Below, piece after piece: positions 1 through 10,900 of a stretch of DNA of 64,000 bases. Source of the stretch: Zygaena filipendulae (taxonomy: Eukaryota > Arthropoda > Insecta > Lepidoptera > Zygaenidae); contig OU015674.1 in assembly GCA_907165275.2 (NCBI GenBank), positions 2,598,501-2,662,500 of the forward strand. The letters are read 5' to 3'. The first letter of the stretch is position 1. Every line of letters starts with the position of its first letter. A program made the position numbers and the translations under genes. The notes under the pieces were generated by a model. The model did no database searches. It worked only from the letters and a program-made list of their open reading frames with translations, and was not told the origin of the DNA.

Positions 1-428
1 ATAAAGTTAAAATAAATCATTTTATCCCAACAACTGTATATAAGTGATTTTTCTTAATTTCAGAGGGAAAATCTATTAATCTACTTTCGCAAAGCGAATA
101 AACCGCACCGTATCGATAAGGGTCTCGCCGCGCCGCATGCGAGTGTTTTAATTATTAATAATTATAAAATAAGAGCTCGAAAGCGCATTTTCATCCGACT
201 TGCTTCAAATTTATCGTCACTGCTCAGCTCATAATGACTGTGTCTTAGCGTAAAGTTATATAGCCTATAACCTGCCCGAGTATGGACTACAATCGTACCA
301 AGTTTGGTTAAAATCCCGTCAGTAGTATTTGACCCATGCGTGCACATGCAGACAGACAGACAGACAGACCGATTTACTGATTGCATTTTTGGCATCAGTA
401 TCGATCACCATTCATCCTCCAATATTAG

Positions 429-984
429 TTTTGAATATATATTCAATGTACAGAATTGACCTCTCTACAGTTTTATTATAAGTATAGATTGTAAATTATT
501 ATTATTTACATAGGCACAGATAATATACTTAGATATTTAGAGAGACCCTCATCGATACAAGACCGTGCAGTTTTGCAATAAAATTGAGGCCCGGAAGTCA
601 AGTAAATACCTACTCACTAATTCTAAATGTTTTTACAGAGGCAAAAATGCGGAAAATATACTTTGATACCACGCCGTCGAAGAAGTTATCATGACAAGCA
701 ATGATTAAATAAAAAAAAATGCATTTGCATTCAAAAATAGAAGTTATTTTTTGTCTCAAAACGGCATTATTGTGTACGACACTCTGAAAAAGAACTACTG
801 AAAAAGTGCCTGACGACATTTGTTTTTTAAGACGATTGGAGTATTGTAATTTTATAACCATAAGGCATGTCTGGCATTTTATGATATCAGCTGACGATCC
901 TGATGAGGATATCGTCGTATAGTCATTATAAATATTGTATTGATTGATAAGGAAGTGCGTGAGTTTTAAATAAATAATATGTTG
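429..984. repeat. Left copy of an older duplicated segment (also at 35.4-37.1 kb)
   Basis: Several hundred bases match 35407-35780 plus 36960-37100 nearly base for base, including the stretches around GGCAAAAATGCGGAAAA and GACGATTGGAGTATT. The segment continues at 2958-3110, so the MULE-like element at 995-2946 lies inside it. No coding capacity is visible. It is an old interspersed repeat or a segmental duplication; its family is not recognised. Confidence 0.65.
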
Positions 985-1659
985 GGTAGGTTGCTTAGAG
1001 CAACACGGAGGGGAGTAGCCATCGCGTTAATTACCGATACAAAACTATCTGTCATTTTTTGCGGGGGGAAATCTGCGCTACGCACACTTTCTCTAATTCT
1101 CACACAAATATAATCGTCTGTCACTACGAAACTCACACATACCAAATTAAAAAATACGCTGACAATTTCACACACACATAGATACATTCTGTGTCATAAC
1201 AGTATAATGAGGTGACACAACTACATTGACACGTTGCTTACAGCCATGGTTGTGACACTGTCGATACGCATTATCGATAAATTAAAGTACTCGGTTAGGG
1301 AAGATATTATAAAGATGGTAAGATGATATTATAAAGATGGACTTTATTTATCATGACATGAACTACAATAATAGGCATGTTGACTAATTTTGAAATCCCC
1401 TTTTATAATGCAGGTACACGTGTACTATTTCCGAAAAACTCATTATTTCAGCATTAGTTTATAGTTTTACCGCAAATTACTGCATTTTATTTTGTCTAAT
1501 TTCAATTGTGCCCGAAAACAGTCGTGAGTGTCATGGCGCCACTTGTGACGTCACAGTTCACACCTAAGTTCACGTTGCATTGTGTGTATGCTCGACGAAC
1601 AAAGTCAACAATATATTTATTAAAAATTAATTCCAAAGTGTACCTACAAGTGGTGTGCG

Positions 1660-1830
1660 GTCGCTCTCTGTATCTAAAAACACATCAAAAGCATCACCTA
1701 ATAAATTGTTTGCTCATGTTCCTAACAAGAAAAAGTGAGAGATAAGCTTGCAAGGCGAAACCCAGCTGGTGTAGTTACAAATTCGGCAATTTATTTTTGT
1801 GAAGACCACTTTGATGACGGACTAATTTGG
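1660..1830 (+). pseudogene. Broken THAP zinc-finger fragment
   Basis: One frame reads SPNKLFAHVPNKKK and stops. After a one-base shift the next frame reads LARRNPAGVVTNSAIYFCED followed by HFD. Together these match the middle and end of a THAP domain (a HVP block, then CEDHF carrying the third Cys and the His of the C2CH zinc site) as found in many insect THAP proteins. The frameshift and absence of an intact reading frame indicate a pseudogene. It sits inside the MULE-like element, so it may be captured or residual sequence. Confidence 0.5.
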
Positions 1831-1949
1831 ATTTTGATTTTCAAAAGTCTTCAAAATCCCTATTATTATAAACCAGTAAAATAAACTGAAAAACAAAACC
1901 TAGTAAGTAGGGTTCTAGGAATTTGGTTAGATAGATCAAAGTCTCAGTT

Positions 1950-2125
1950 AAAGTCAAATAATTTTATTCAACGTTGGTCCATAATGTGGTTCTTTTTGAC
2001 GTCAATAAAATTACAATTATTATTATGACAGCACCCATAAAATATCCACACAGCTTCCTAGTGCTATGGCCGAAGAGAAGCTGCGCAACAAACTCGCCAG
2101 TAGCACGCTGTCAGTTTAAAGTTAT
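1950..2125 (-). repeat. LINE 3'-end fragment, minus strand
   Basis: The reverse complement matches 32705-32870. Both copies include a segment on 'TTGCGCAACTTCTTCTCTTC', the words CATTATGGACCA/GGGCCA, and an A/T-rich AATAAATGATTTGAATTTG tail. This is the profile of a 3'-anchored, 5'-truncated non-LTR retroelement. There is no coding sequence. Confidence 0.5.
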
Positions 2126-3076
2126 ATAATACTAGTCTTAGTCTAGTCTACTAATTAAATACTACTAATTAAATGATGCAGGAATCACTCGAAACGCGTG
2201 ACAGACAATATGTAGACAATATGCACAGAATCCCTTAAATTTGGATCTTTAGGAAACCTGCAATAAATAAGAAATAAAAAACATTATGGTCCAAGTTCAC
2301 ACTAAGTAATTCTAGTAACATGTGTTAATACTCGTAAGTATTGTACTATGTTTGATTTAATGCAATTTTATTATAAAACTATGTATATTAAAATAAAGCT
2401 CACAATAATATAATATTTTAAATAAATCAGAAAACTTAATCTCAATAATGTCTGCATAGACACCTTTGCCATTTTTATCGATAACTAGGTATCTACAAAC
2501 AAACCGGTAACAACACTATCGCTCGGCGACAGTGACTTCTCGGAAATAGACTCGGATCAGTCGCTCGACCGATCCGCATATTGTATGAGAGCGAGCGGCC
2601 TGTGTTGGTGAAAAAATCCGAAACAACACGACCGATAATATTGTAATTTTTAAGTTTAAAAACGCTTAAAAGTAGTTAGGTGATTAAAAATTACTTACAT
2701 ATGAAAGGTAACGCCATTGTTTTGTAAACTCGATGTGGCAGATCTGTTTTTGCAGCAAAAAACAGAACAATTCGGCATTTTTAAAGGACGTCAATTCACT
2801 CGCGCAACTAAACTTAGTCTAGTGAGCAGTCCGGCTGCAACTGGTTTTATTGTACGTATATGGCCGCGTGGACTTATACTTTGACAGAGGGGAACGCCTG
2901 CGTATGGCTACTCCCCTCGGTCCGCCGAGGGCCCGCGTTGCTCTAAGGGTAGGTTGCATTCTTTCATACATTCATTTAATAGGTAAATTGTATTTATTTA
3001 CCTTTTATCTATATCGTGTAAATCAGATTAATATTATAATTAAAAGCGTGTTAATTAAATTGTGCAGTATTATTTT

Positions 3077-3310
3077 CACCCACGTTAATTTGGAGTTCCC
3101 GCGGGAATTCCCGGATAAAAAGTACCCTACAGAAAAAGTCCTATACCCCCCTGTGTGTATGCAAAATTTCAAGACGATCGGTTCAGCCGTTAAGGTGTGA
3201 AACCGTAACAAACGAACAAACACATCCGCATTTGTAGTAGGACTAGCTGTTCCCCGCGGTTTCACCTGCGTTAATTTCGGAGATCCCGCGAGATTTTGAA
3301 GGTTAACCGG
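3077..3310 (+). repeat. CTAGCTGTTCCCCGCGG-family repeats, two partial copies
   Basis: The first piece starts at CACGTTAATTTGGAGTTCCC and runs to a TTTGTAGTAGGACT tail. A second head (AGCTGTTCCCCGCGGTTTCA) follows directly at 3244. This is the commonest repeat in the window. Full copies have the head, GGAGTTCCCGCGGGAATTCC, GGATAAAAAGTACCCTATG, a GGTTGAGCCGTTAAGGCGTG block and an ATAATATTAGTAGGGAT tail. No coding capacity. Confidence 0.8.
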
Positions 3311-4392
3311 CAGAGAATGCCACAATGGCATGGCACCCTTAGTAGCCTGATTTACGCGAGTCTTCTTTTTTAAATATTACTGTATTTGCTTGAGGGTCTA
3401 GATGAAGGGAAAAATAGCTAAATAAATCACAATATTTATTTTACATATTTATTTAAAAAAAAAACAGGTATCAATTTTGATACTTCAGGCATTATGGCCA
3501 TAAAGAAATCTTAAATGACCTATGCATGAAATAATGCGAAACATCGATTGTTTTTATTATCGCATAACGATACTTTGCATTTTTTACAGAACCAGGAGGT
3601 AAGTTTCCTACAATTACTAAATTTACATTTATTCCTAGACTCCATAAATATTTTTTCATGGCCAATACAATCGGAACGCACGTCAGTTGGGGGTAGTCAA
3701 CAAAACTTTTAGTAAAATGTGTTTACTTGTTCACTTTGCCGCGCAAGTAATATGTCACAGATAAAATAAAACAATAATGACATTTGTTTTTTTTTAATTT
3801 CGTTGGATAGAATACTATACAACAGTAAAATACATACAGCCAACATATAAAAAAAAACTAATAGTAATGTGAATATTCGGTTTAAAATATTAGTATCAAA
3901 ATTGAAACTCTAGGTTATTAAGGGTTAAGTCCGCCTTCTGTACCATATTGCGTTAGTTCAATTTCACCCGCCGCATTAATTTTGGAGTTTCCGCGGGGTT
4001 TAAAAGTACCTACCCTATGTGCTATTCTGATGTAAGTATAAGCTATTTATTTTAATAATCTTAAGGTTATTTATATACATATATATTCATGCAAGTAGGT
4101 ACCCCATTCATGATAATTACTTAGCTACACATTAACTCCCAAACTATTTATTTTTTTTCGCATACAATCTCAGAACAATAACAGCATACTATGCATTTAG
4201 CCAGTTCGTGCAGGTAGCCATGTTTTCTGTTGACGCTGCGACTTGTGTCGCTGCTATTTTGAGTCGCTGGAAATTCAAAATAGGGTCACGTGAGTCTACA
4301 AAATACTTTTTGGGATTACCTAAGTAAAATTTAATGGTGTGCTGGAACCACATGTTTGTATGTCGCGGTACGCCGCGATAGTCATCTCACTA

Positions 4393-4829
4393 GGGGGTCG
4401 ATTTTTGAATCGCTCGAATTACTATACTATTCGCACACGGAATTGCAAGATTCACACGTGAATTCGCGATTCCGTGCGTGAAATTTTACTTTAGGTATTT
4501 TATATTTTTTTTTTTTTGCACAAGAGGTACAAACTCTTTGGATCCAAATGGCGAACTTAAAAAGACATTCTTGATTCTTCTTTCGCGTCTTTCGACAGAG
4601 AGTATTACCAAAAATGTGTAACCGAAAAGTCTGCAAATGGGGTTAATGGAAATATCCTCAGTTTCTTTTAAGCCCTGGAGGTCGATTTTTGAATCGCTTG
4701 AATTACTATTCGCACACGGAATTGCAAGATTCACGCGTGAATGCTTAAAAAATGTATGAGGATTCGCACGTGAATTCGCAATTCCTTGTGCGAATAGTAA
4801 TTCGAGCGATTCAAAAATCGACCTCCTGT
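4393..4829. mobile_element. Palindromic MITE (GGTCGATTTTTGAATCG family)
   Basis: GGTCGATTTTTGAATCGCTC occurs directly at about 4395 and 4679, and inverted at about 4806-4826. The 4676-4828 segment folds into one near-perfect hairpin carrying the internal words CGCACACGGAATTGCAAGAT and their complements. The leftmost copy suggests either a duplicated end or a larger parent element. No open frame of note and no clear target duplication. Confidence 0.65.
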
Positions 4830-5384
4830 ACTCTGTAGGTCAAAATATACCTACTGTATAATTACTTAGATATGGGATAGATTTTTTATTATGGGCAGCA
4901 TATTTGTATGAACCTGGCAACATTAATTGATTCACATGAACCTAGCGACAAGTGTCAAAAAATAGAGAGGTGGGTCGTCGTCGCATTTTCTAACAACGAA
5001 AGAGATCGTCCGTTCTCGTTCGTCGTCTAGTCGTCAACCAGTTGCATTCGACAGCAAGTCGTTGTGGCGACGGGGTCCGTTTCACTCAACTTCGCGACGA
5101 GGCGACGGATGCGACGATGTTTAACTCCAATTGACGAGGACGTATCTCGACGCGTCAATAGCAGACACAGTAAACAGTGGACTTTTTACTCATCGCCAAC
5201 ATAAAATGCTCGATACAAGTAAAAACTTCGTGAGTACTGAATAGTCCGCCGCCCTACTCTTTCACGCTCACGTAAACCACTAAAATGGCATTCTTTTTAT
5301 TCCTAGACAAAACTTTTCTAGCTAGCTCTTCCCAATAATAATAAAGCCGGTCCACTCAAGTATAAACAGTAACCAGTTGATTTA

Positions 5385-5795
5385 CGGCCGCACTCAAAGT
5401 CATTTTATTGATGACTTACATTTTAAGTTAATTACGGCCGCACTCAGAGTCGACTTTAATGATTACTTAGTTAAGTATAGATTTTTAAAGCAAAACTGCC
5501 GCAGTCAGAGACGTTTTGTAATTTTTGTATTAATTGGCATTTAATGAGATGTAACTTAATTAGTTTAATGCCAATTAACTTTAATTTATTAACCCTTTCT
5601 AATTGCGGCAGTTTTGTTTTAAAAATCTATACTTAACTAAGTAATCATTAAAGTCGACTCTGAGTGCGGCGGTTAGTTAATTGCCAATTATCATTAATTC
5701 ATTGAACGTCTCTGAGTGCGGCAGTTTTGTTTTTAAAAGCTTTACTTAAAATTAAGTAGTCAAACGAACGAAAGTCAAACGACTAAGTGCGGCCG
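5385..5795. mobile_element. Harbinger-like palindromic MITE (outer), TTA TSD
   Basis: The ends are CGGCCGCACTCAAAGTC and GACTAAGTGCGGCCG, flanked by TTA at 5382-5384 and 5796-5798. A 3-bp TTA duplication is typical of PIF/Harbinger elements. It holds a second family member at 5435-5672. Non-coding. Confidence 0.7.
5435..5672. mobile_element. Harbinger-like palindromic MITE (inner), TTA TSD
   Basis: The left arm CCGCACTCAGAGTCGAC...CAAAACTGCCGCAG is mirrored by the right arm CGGCAGTTTTG...GTCGACTCTGAGTGCGG. TTA flanks it at 5432-5434 and 5673-5675. A near-identical copy lies at 49378-49614. It is nested inside the related element at 5385-5795, showing two rounds of transposition of the same family. 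Confidence 0.8.
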
Positions 5796-5864
5796 TTACA
5801 ATTTAAATTTATTTAATCGACAATATTATTTCAACGAACTTATGTACTTGTCGTCGAACTTCAA

Positions 5865-6102
5865 AGTTCTAACACCACGGAAGTCAAATTTTAACGAATT
5901 CCTTATTTCCTTATTTTATTCGATAGGGAATCTCAAGAAAATAATTTTGTTTTAAAATTTAAACGTGCCTCCATGAATTATTTATATTTTAATAATTTGT
6001 ATATTGAATAAATCCAACTTTTAATAGTTATTTGATGCAAAATGAAACAGGTTTTTCTGCATCCTGAAAAGTTGCAGTTGACTTCCGTGGTGTTAGAACT
6101 TC
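5865..6102. mobile_element. Short TIR element (AAGTTCTAACACCACGG)
   Basis: AAGTTCTAACACCACGGAAG at the left is mirrored by TTCCGTGGTGTTAGAACTT at the right, about 24 bp of inverted repeat. The A/T-rich interior has no gene. A target duplication is not clear. Confidence 0.65.
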
Positions 6103-6360
6103 ATTGACGTTATGTATATCTACTGTCAACCGACTACGTTTAAGTGTTGTGCATCTTCAACTGTAGCCCGTTGCCGTAAATTTCTCTGTTTAGCTGTATT
6201 CGAATTCTACTAGTAGACTGAGTAACGATTGCGACTCGCGTCGTCAACCTTGCACGTCGCTGTAAACTTCTCCGTTTAGCCGTCTTCGAATTCAGCTAGT
6301 CGACTGAAAATGAGTAACGGTGAATAGTTCGTTTGTTGATCGTACGCGGACAGTTGTTAA

Positions 6361-6582
6361 CTAGTCCGTCTGTACACGTACAGCGCCCACCGCTGGCAAA
6401 CCGACTCGCCGACCGAACCGAACCGAACCGAACCGAACCGAACCGCAAAGGCAAACCGAACCGACTCGTGTGCGTCTTTTGTTGTGCTCTGTTAACTTAC
6501 GTATAAAAATATATTAAAACAGTGACTTTGATATCAAATTGCCTTGTGTTATACATTGAGACATTTTGCTGTTATTGTAAAG
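6361..6582 (+). promoter_or_regulatory. Likely promoter and 5' UTR exon of gene A
   Basis: A CpG-containing stretch with an (AACCG)n microsatellite (about 6412-6445) precedes a TATAAAAA box at 6502 and a CAGT initiator-like word near 6520. A strong donor (AAAG|GTAAGT) closes the exon at 6582. The next + strand acceptor that leads into an ATG is at 7489 (CAG|GTTCACAATG), giving a leader intron of about 0.9 kb. This is inference from signals. The TATA-to-initiator spacing is shorter than usual, so the exact start site is uncertain. Confidence 0.4.
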
Positions 6583-6686
6583 GTAAGTAAAATAAAGAAA
6601 TAGTTTTATACAAGTACCTAAAAGTGAAAATTGTAACAACCTAATTTTTTTCTATGAGGAATGTGTAAATAGAGATGCAGTATGGG

Positions 6687-7115
6687 TAACGTGACCATAC
6701 GTCCCGTTTTGAACGGGACCGTCCCGTTTTGCGGTTCTCCGTCCCGGTGTCCCCGAAGAAAGCTTCGGGACGCAAAATTGTCCCGTTTTGAAAGGGACCG
6801 TCCCGTTTTGCGGTTTGCTATCCCGGTGTCCCCGAAAAAGCTTCAGGGCGCAAAATGGCTATGTTGATAACAAAGGTCAATATTAAAAAAACGTGCCAAG
6901 AATTTTATTCTTTCTTAAAATCTTCACCAGCTACATTAAAACAAATTTGTTCATCTGAGAAATACAAAAGTAACTGAGCAATACCTATTTTGATAAATAA
7001 AGTAAGGCTTAATAAGAAATGAGGTTTTTTTTCACTATACCTAAACCTATATACCAATTGAAGTAAATAAACCTACGATGTCCCGTTCTGAGTAAAAAAA
7101 TAAATGGTCACGTTA
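6687..7115. mobile_element. hAT-like MITE, 8-bp TSD
   Basis: Terminal inverted repeats are TAACGTGACCAT and ATGGTCACGTTA. The 8-bp direct repeat AGTATGGG flanks both ends (6679-6686 and 7116-7123), as expected for hAT transposition. Inside, an ~85-bp unit rich in GTCCCGTTTTG is tandemly duplicated (about 6697-6855). There is no transposase. It lies in the leader intron of gene A. Confidence 0.8.
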
Positions 7116-7489
7116 AGTATGGGGTGAATTAAAATGACAAAGGGGTGAATAGAGACATAATTTTTAGGGTTGTAATTTAATTTCTAGTTGAAGGTACCTA
7201 TATTTAGTTATTAGTTAGGTACTTCAAATAAAGTATAATAAGGATTTTGGATAAAATGTATTAATAGTAGAATTTATTAAGAATAGTGCCACCATTTAAA
7301 AAAAATACATAGGTACTAAATGTAGATATTAAAAGGTCTTCTGCTCTATAAACAGTAAAACTTAATATATTTTGTTATACACACACACACACACATAGAG
7401 CATTAAATTGGCAACGCTAATGTGAAGTTGATGTGCAGTGTGAAATGTAGGTATCAGTAGGTATTTACAAATTTAGTATTTCTGTACAG

Positions 7490-7949
7490 GTTCACAATGC
7501 CAAGGAAATATAAACCGGATCCTAGTGGCAAGCGATATAAAAAATATGATATAAATATAGTACAACAAGCCGTTGATGAATATAAAGCTGGTGGCAGTTC
7601 CTTAGGTAAAATATCAAAAAAATATGACATAAGTAGGTCAGTTTTACACCGGCATTGCACCAAAAATATGAAAAGTCACGGTGGCCAAACGGTTCTATCA
7701 GAAGAAACAGAAGAAGAATTTATAAAATATATTAATATATGCGCTGACAATGGATACCTTATGAATGCTCATGATTTGAGATTATTGGTTAAACTGTACC
7801 TAGACAAGTTAGGAGTAACTGAAAAGAGATTCAAAAACAATATGCCTGGCCCAGATTTTGTTGCTTCGTTTTTGAAAAGACATATTAACGTTATATCGCA
7901 ACGTCAATTGCTAAACATCAAGAGAAATAGAGCTGAAGTATCACTGGAG
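7490..7949 (+). CDS. Gene A exon 2: pipsqueak/CENP-B-type HTH domain
   Basis: The acceptor CAG at 7487-7489 precedes GTTCACA-ATG. The 151-codon coding part ends at GAG|GTAATT (phase 0). Residues about 16-55 (YDINIVQQAVDEYKAG then SLGKISKKYDISRSVLHRH) form a pipsqueak-like helix-turn-helix. Residues about 70-145 resemble the second half of pogo/Tigger transposase N-termini, ending in PGPDFVASFLKRH. The reading frame continues past the donor to an in-frame stop at 8036, so without splicing the product would be 179 aa. The DDE catalytic domain is absent, which points to a domesticated DNA-binding module rather than a transposase. Confidence 0.75.
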
Positions 7950-10900
7950 GTAATTAAAAATACTCTTTTTTATAACAAAATTTGTATTAAAATAATGCAT
8001 GATTTGCGTTGTGTTTTCATCAAAATAAATGGATAACGATCCATCACAAGTATTTACTTTAAAGCAAAGGATCCCTTTACATTATTCGATTTCAATGAAT
8101 ATCTTAGGAGATATCGCAGTTTTCTCTGTACCCCTGACAACGTGCATGTCAAATTTCATCCAAATCCGTTCAGCCGTTTTTGCGTAATAGGGTACTAGCA
8201 TGAATTTTTTTTCCAGTCTATTTTAAAGATATATGGCCTGCTTAAACAAAGCAAGAAAAAGAAAAAAATATGCATAAATTAATTAAATAGAGAGTTACAA
8301 AGTTCCTACTTTTGAATTTATTGCCGAAACGCGGAATGACGTCACTTAAAAATTAAAAATTACGCCTTTATCTATGATAGAGATGTTACTGTCGTATTGA
8401 CAGGGTCATTTGACAGTGACAGACAGATAACTGCAATATCCAAAAGCGACATTACGGTTGAACTGTGTCCAGTTACTTCCAAAAAGTTTCAGAAAAAAAT
8501 CGAAATGCATCTTACCGATGCATTTTAAAAGTAAAATATTATGTATTGACTGCATGCACTTAGTTTCTTTTGCCTTCCCTGAAAGAGGTAAATAATTCCT
8601 AAAAAAAATAAAGTGACGTAATATGTTAAGCGTGGCTGTGATTGGTGTTTCGTTGCAACGTTCCGATTCACAATATTATGGAAACTATTGATACTTTTTT
8701 AGTAAATCTTTCACGATAATGCTTTTCTAAGGCTCTATTTTTGAAATATTGACTCAATTTCTTAAGCTTCTGCTCCACCTGCGTTAACGTTAACGTTGAT
8801 GTTGATGTCCAACTACGCGTTAATTAAGGCATTAAAATACGTGTTGGCTACATTTAGTTTGCAACGTGCTGTTAAGCGTTAATTTCTAGTGAAATAACGC
8901 GTTAACAAAAAATGGAGGTTGAAGCTTCAAACAGCTGTTTTTTGCAATGGCGGTAGAAGCAGCTGTAATTTTAGACCAATCCATTGTCGTATTTTTATTG
9001 TTCCCGCCAAAACAAAGTAAATGCAGTCTTGCTCCGCGCGTACGCCACGCAGAATGAGAAGGCGTTAATGTACCCAACACCGCTTAGTGCGCTAAATAAC
9101 GCGTTAAAACCCTTTGATGTGTCCAAAAAACCGACACCCGAGCTATTGCTTAACGTTTAACGTCATTAGTACGTTAACCCGTTAAAATGTTGGCCACATC
9201 TACGTAATGCCTTATTTAGCGCACTAATTTACGCGATAACACACAGGTGGAGCAGTAGCATTATTATAAATTTCATGCAAGTACCTTATTGAGTAACAAA
9301 ACATCCAAACATCCACACTTTCACATTTATACCTAAAAGATTTAAATCACCGTATAAGACTGTGCATATTCACCCCGTTTTACGGCATTTGTCACCGATG
9401 TTCCTGAGATGACGACTGAACAGTATTAAGTCACAGTCCACAGACGATTAATAAAATTAATCAATTGCTTTGCTTTCTTTCTAATATTGATTTCATAAAC
9501 TTTTTGTTTTAAATCATGCCAAAGAGAAGAGCATATTATAATCATTACGGCATCATAGTACAGTATCTCCATGTAGTTTGTGCATAGTAGGTACCCACGG
9601 GATTACTAGTATAGTCAGAGAGAAGGTAATCACTTGTATTATATTATCTGTGGTGTAGGTAACGTTCTCAAAGACGGTTGTGGTCCGATCTGGAAAATTC
9701 TTTTTGTGTTTGAAAGGGTATGCTTCCAAGTTGGTCCCATTGTCACCAAGTCCGATGATGGGATCTTTGAGAAATTCTTCAAATATTATAGGCCACCTAT
9801 ACAGTTTGAGCATTTTTTATAGTAGATAAACTAGCTGTTCCCCGCGGTTTCACCAGCGGAAGCTTCGGAATTCCCGCGGGTATTCTGCGATAAAATGTAG
9901 GTACCCTATGTCCTTCTTTGTAGGTACCTCTGACAACGTGTGTGCGCATAATAATCGGTTGAGCCGCTAAGGCGTGAAAGCTTAACAGACAGACAGAGTT
10001 ACTTTTGCATTTATAATATTAGTAGATAGGGATTGCTCATTTGCTTTCGAAAAGCAAAATTTGGAGAATGGAACTGATGATGAAGACCACAGATGGTCAT
10101 CAGAACTACCTACTCAATGATACGTATTTCACAGGTTCCGATTAGATTACTTTAAAACGGTTAAACTTTCTAAACAATATAATGCTCGTCAACGATTAAC
10201 GTAGGTACCTGCATCGGGAAAAGCAATATTTTGTAAAAGGTGATGAGCAGTTGACACTAGGCTATTGTAACAGATAAATTAAAAAAAGACTTACTTAAAA
10301 GCAAGAAATAAAATTTTAACGAAAAAATTAAAACCGACTCCAAAAAAAACACAGCTGATAGGTAATAAATCAGGCGTCTATATTAAATCACTAGCTGTCC
10401 CGCGTGATTTCACCAGCGATAATTTCGGAGTTCCCACGGCAATTCCAGATTACAATATAGCCTATGTTACTCAAGGATAATCTAGCTTTCTAATGGTAAA
10501 AGAATTTTTGAAATCGGTCCAGTAGTTTTTGAGTTAAATCGTAACAGGCAAACAAAAAATCAAATCTTTCTAATATTACTTAGTATAGATAAATAGGGTA
10601 CTTGCATGAATTTTTTTTTTCAGTCTATTTTAAAGATATACGGCCTACTTAAACAAAGCAAGAAAAAGAAAAAATATATATGCATAAATTAATTAAATAG
10701 AACGTTTCAAAGTTCATACTTTAGACCTTACCGCCGAAACGCGGAATGACGTCACTTGTTCAAAATTACGCCTTATTAATCTGTGATAGAAATGTCACTG
10801 TCGTATTGACAGAGTCATGTGACACTGACAGACAGGTAACTTCAATATCCAAAAGCGAAATTAAGCTTGAACTGTGTCGATTTACTTCCAAAAGTTCCAG

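Larger units (their letters stand above)
995..2946. mobile_element. MULE-like non-autonomous DNA transposon, 11-bp TSD
   Basis: The ends are inverted repeats: TTAGAGCAACACGG at the left and the complement of TTAGAGCAACGCGG at the right, both followed internally by a GAGGGGAGTAGCCAT block. The direct repeat GGGTAGGTTGC flanks the element exactly at 984-994 and 2947-2957. The related copy at 37.1 kb reads TTGGGTATGTTGCATTC without an insertion, which gives the empty site. An 11-bp duplication fits Mutator-like elements (usually 8-11 bp). No transposase is present. The interior holds a broken THAP fragment and the 3' end of a LINE. Boundaries are firm; the superfamily is inferred from duplication length. 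Confidence 0.75.

Noticed and set aside
6502..6509. TATA box as a firm gene A promoter
   Set aside because: Spacing to the nearest initiator-like word is too short and many TATA-like words occur by chance; kept only as a tentative promoter feature.
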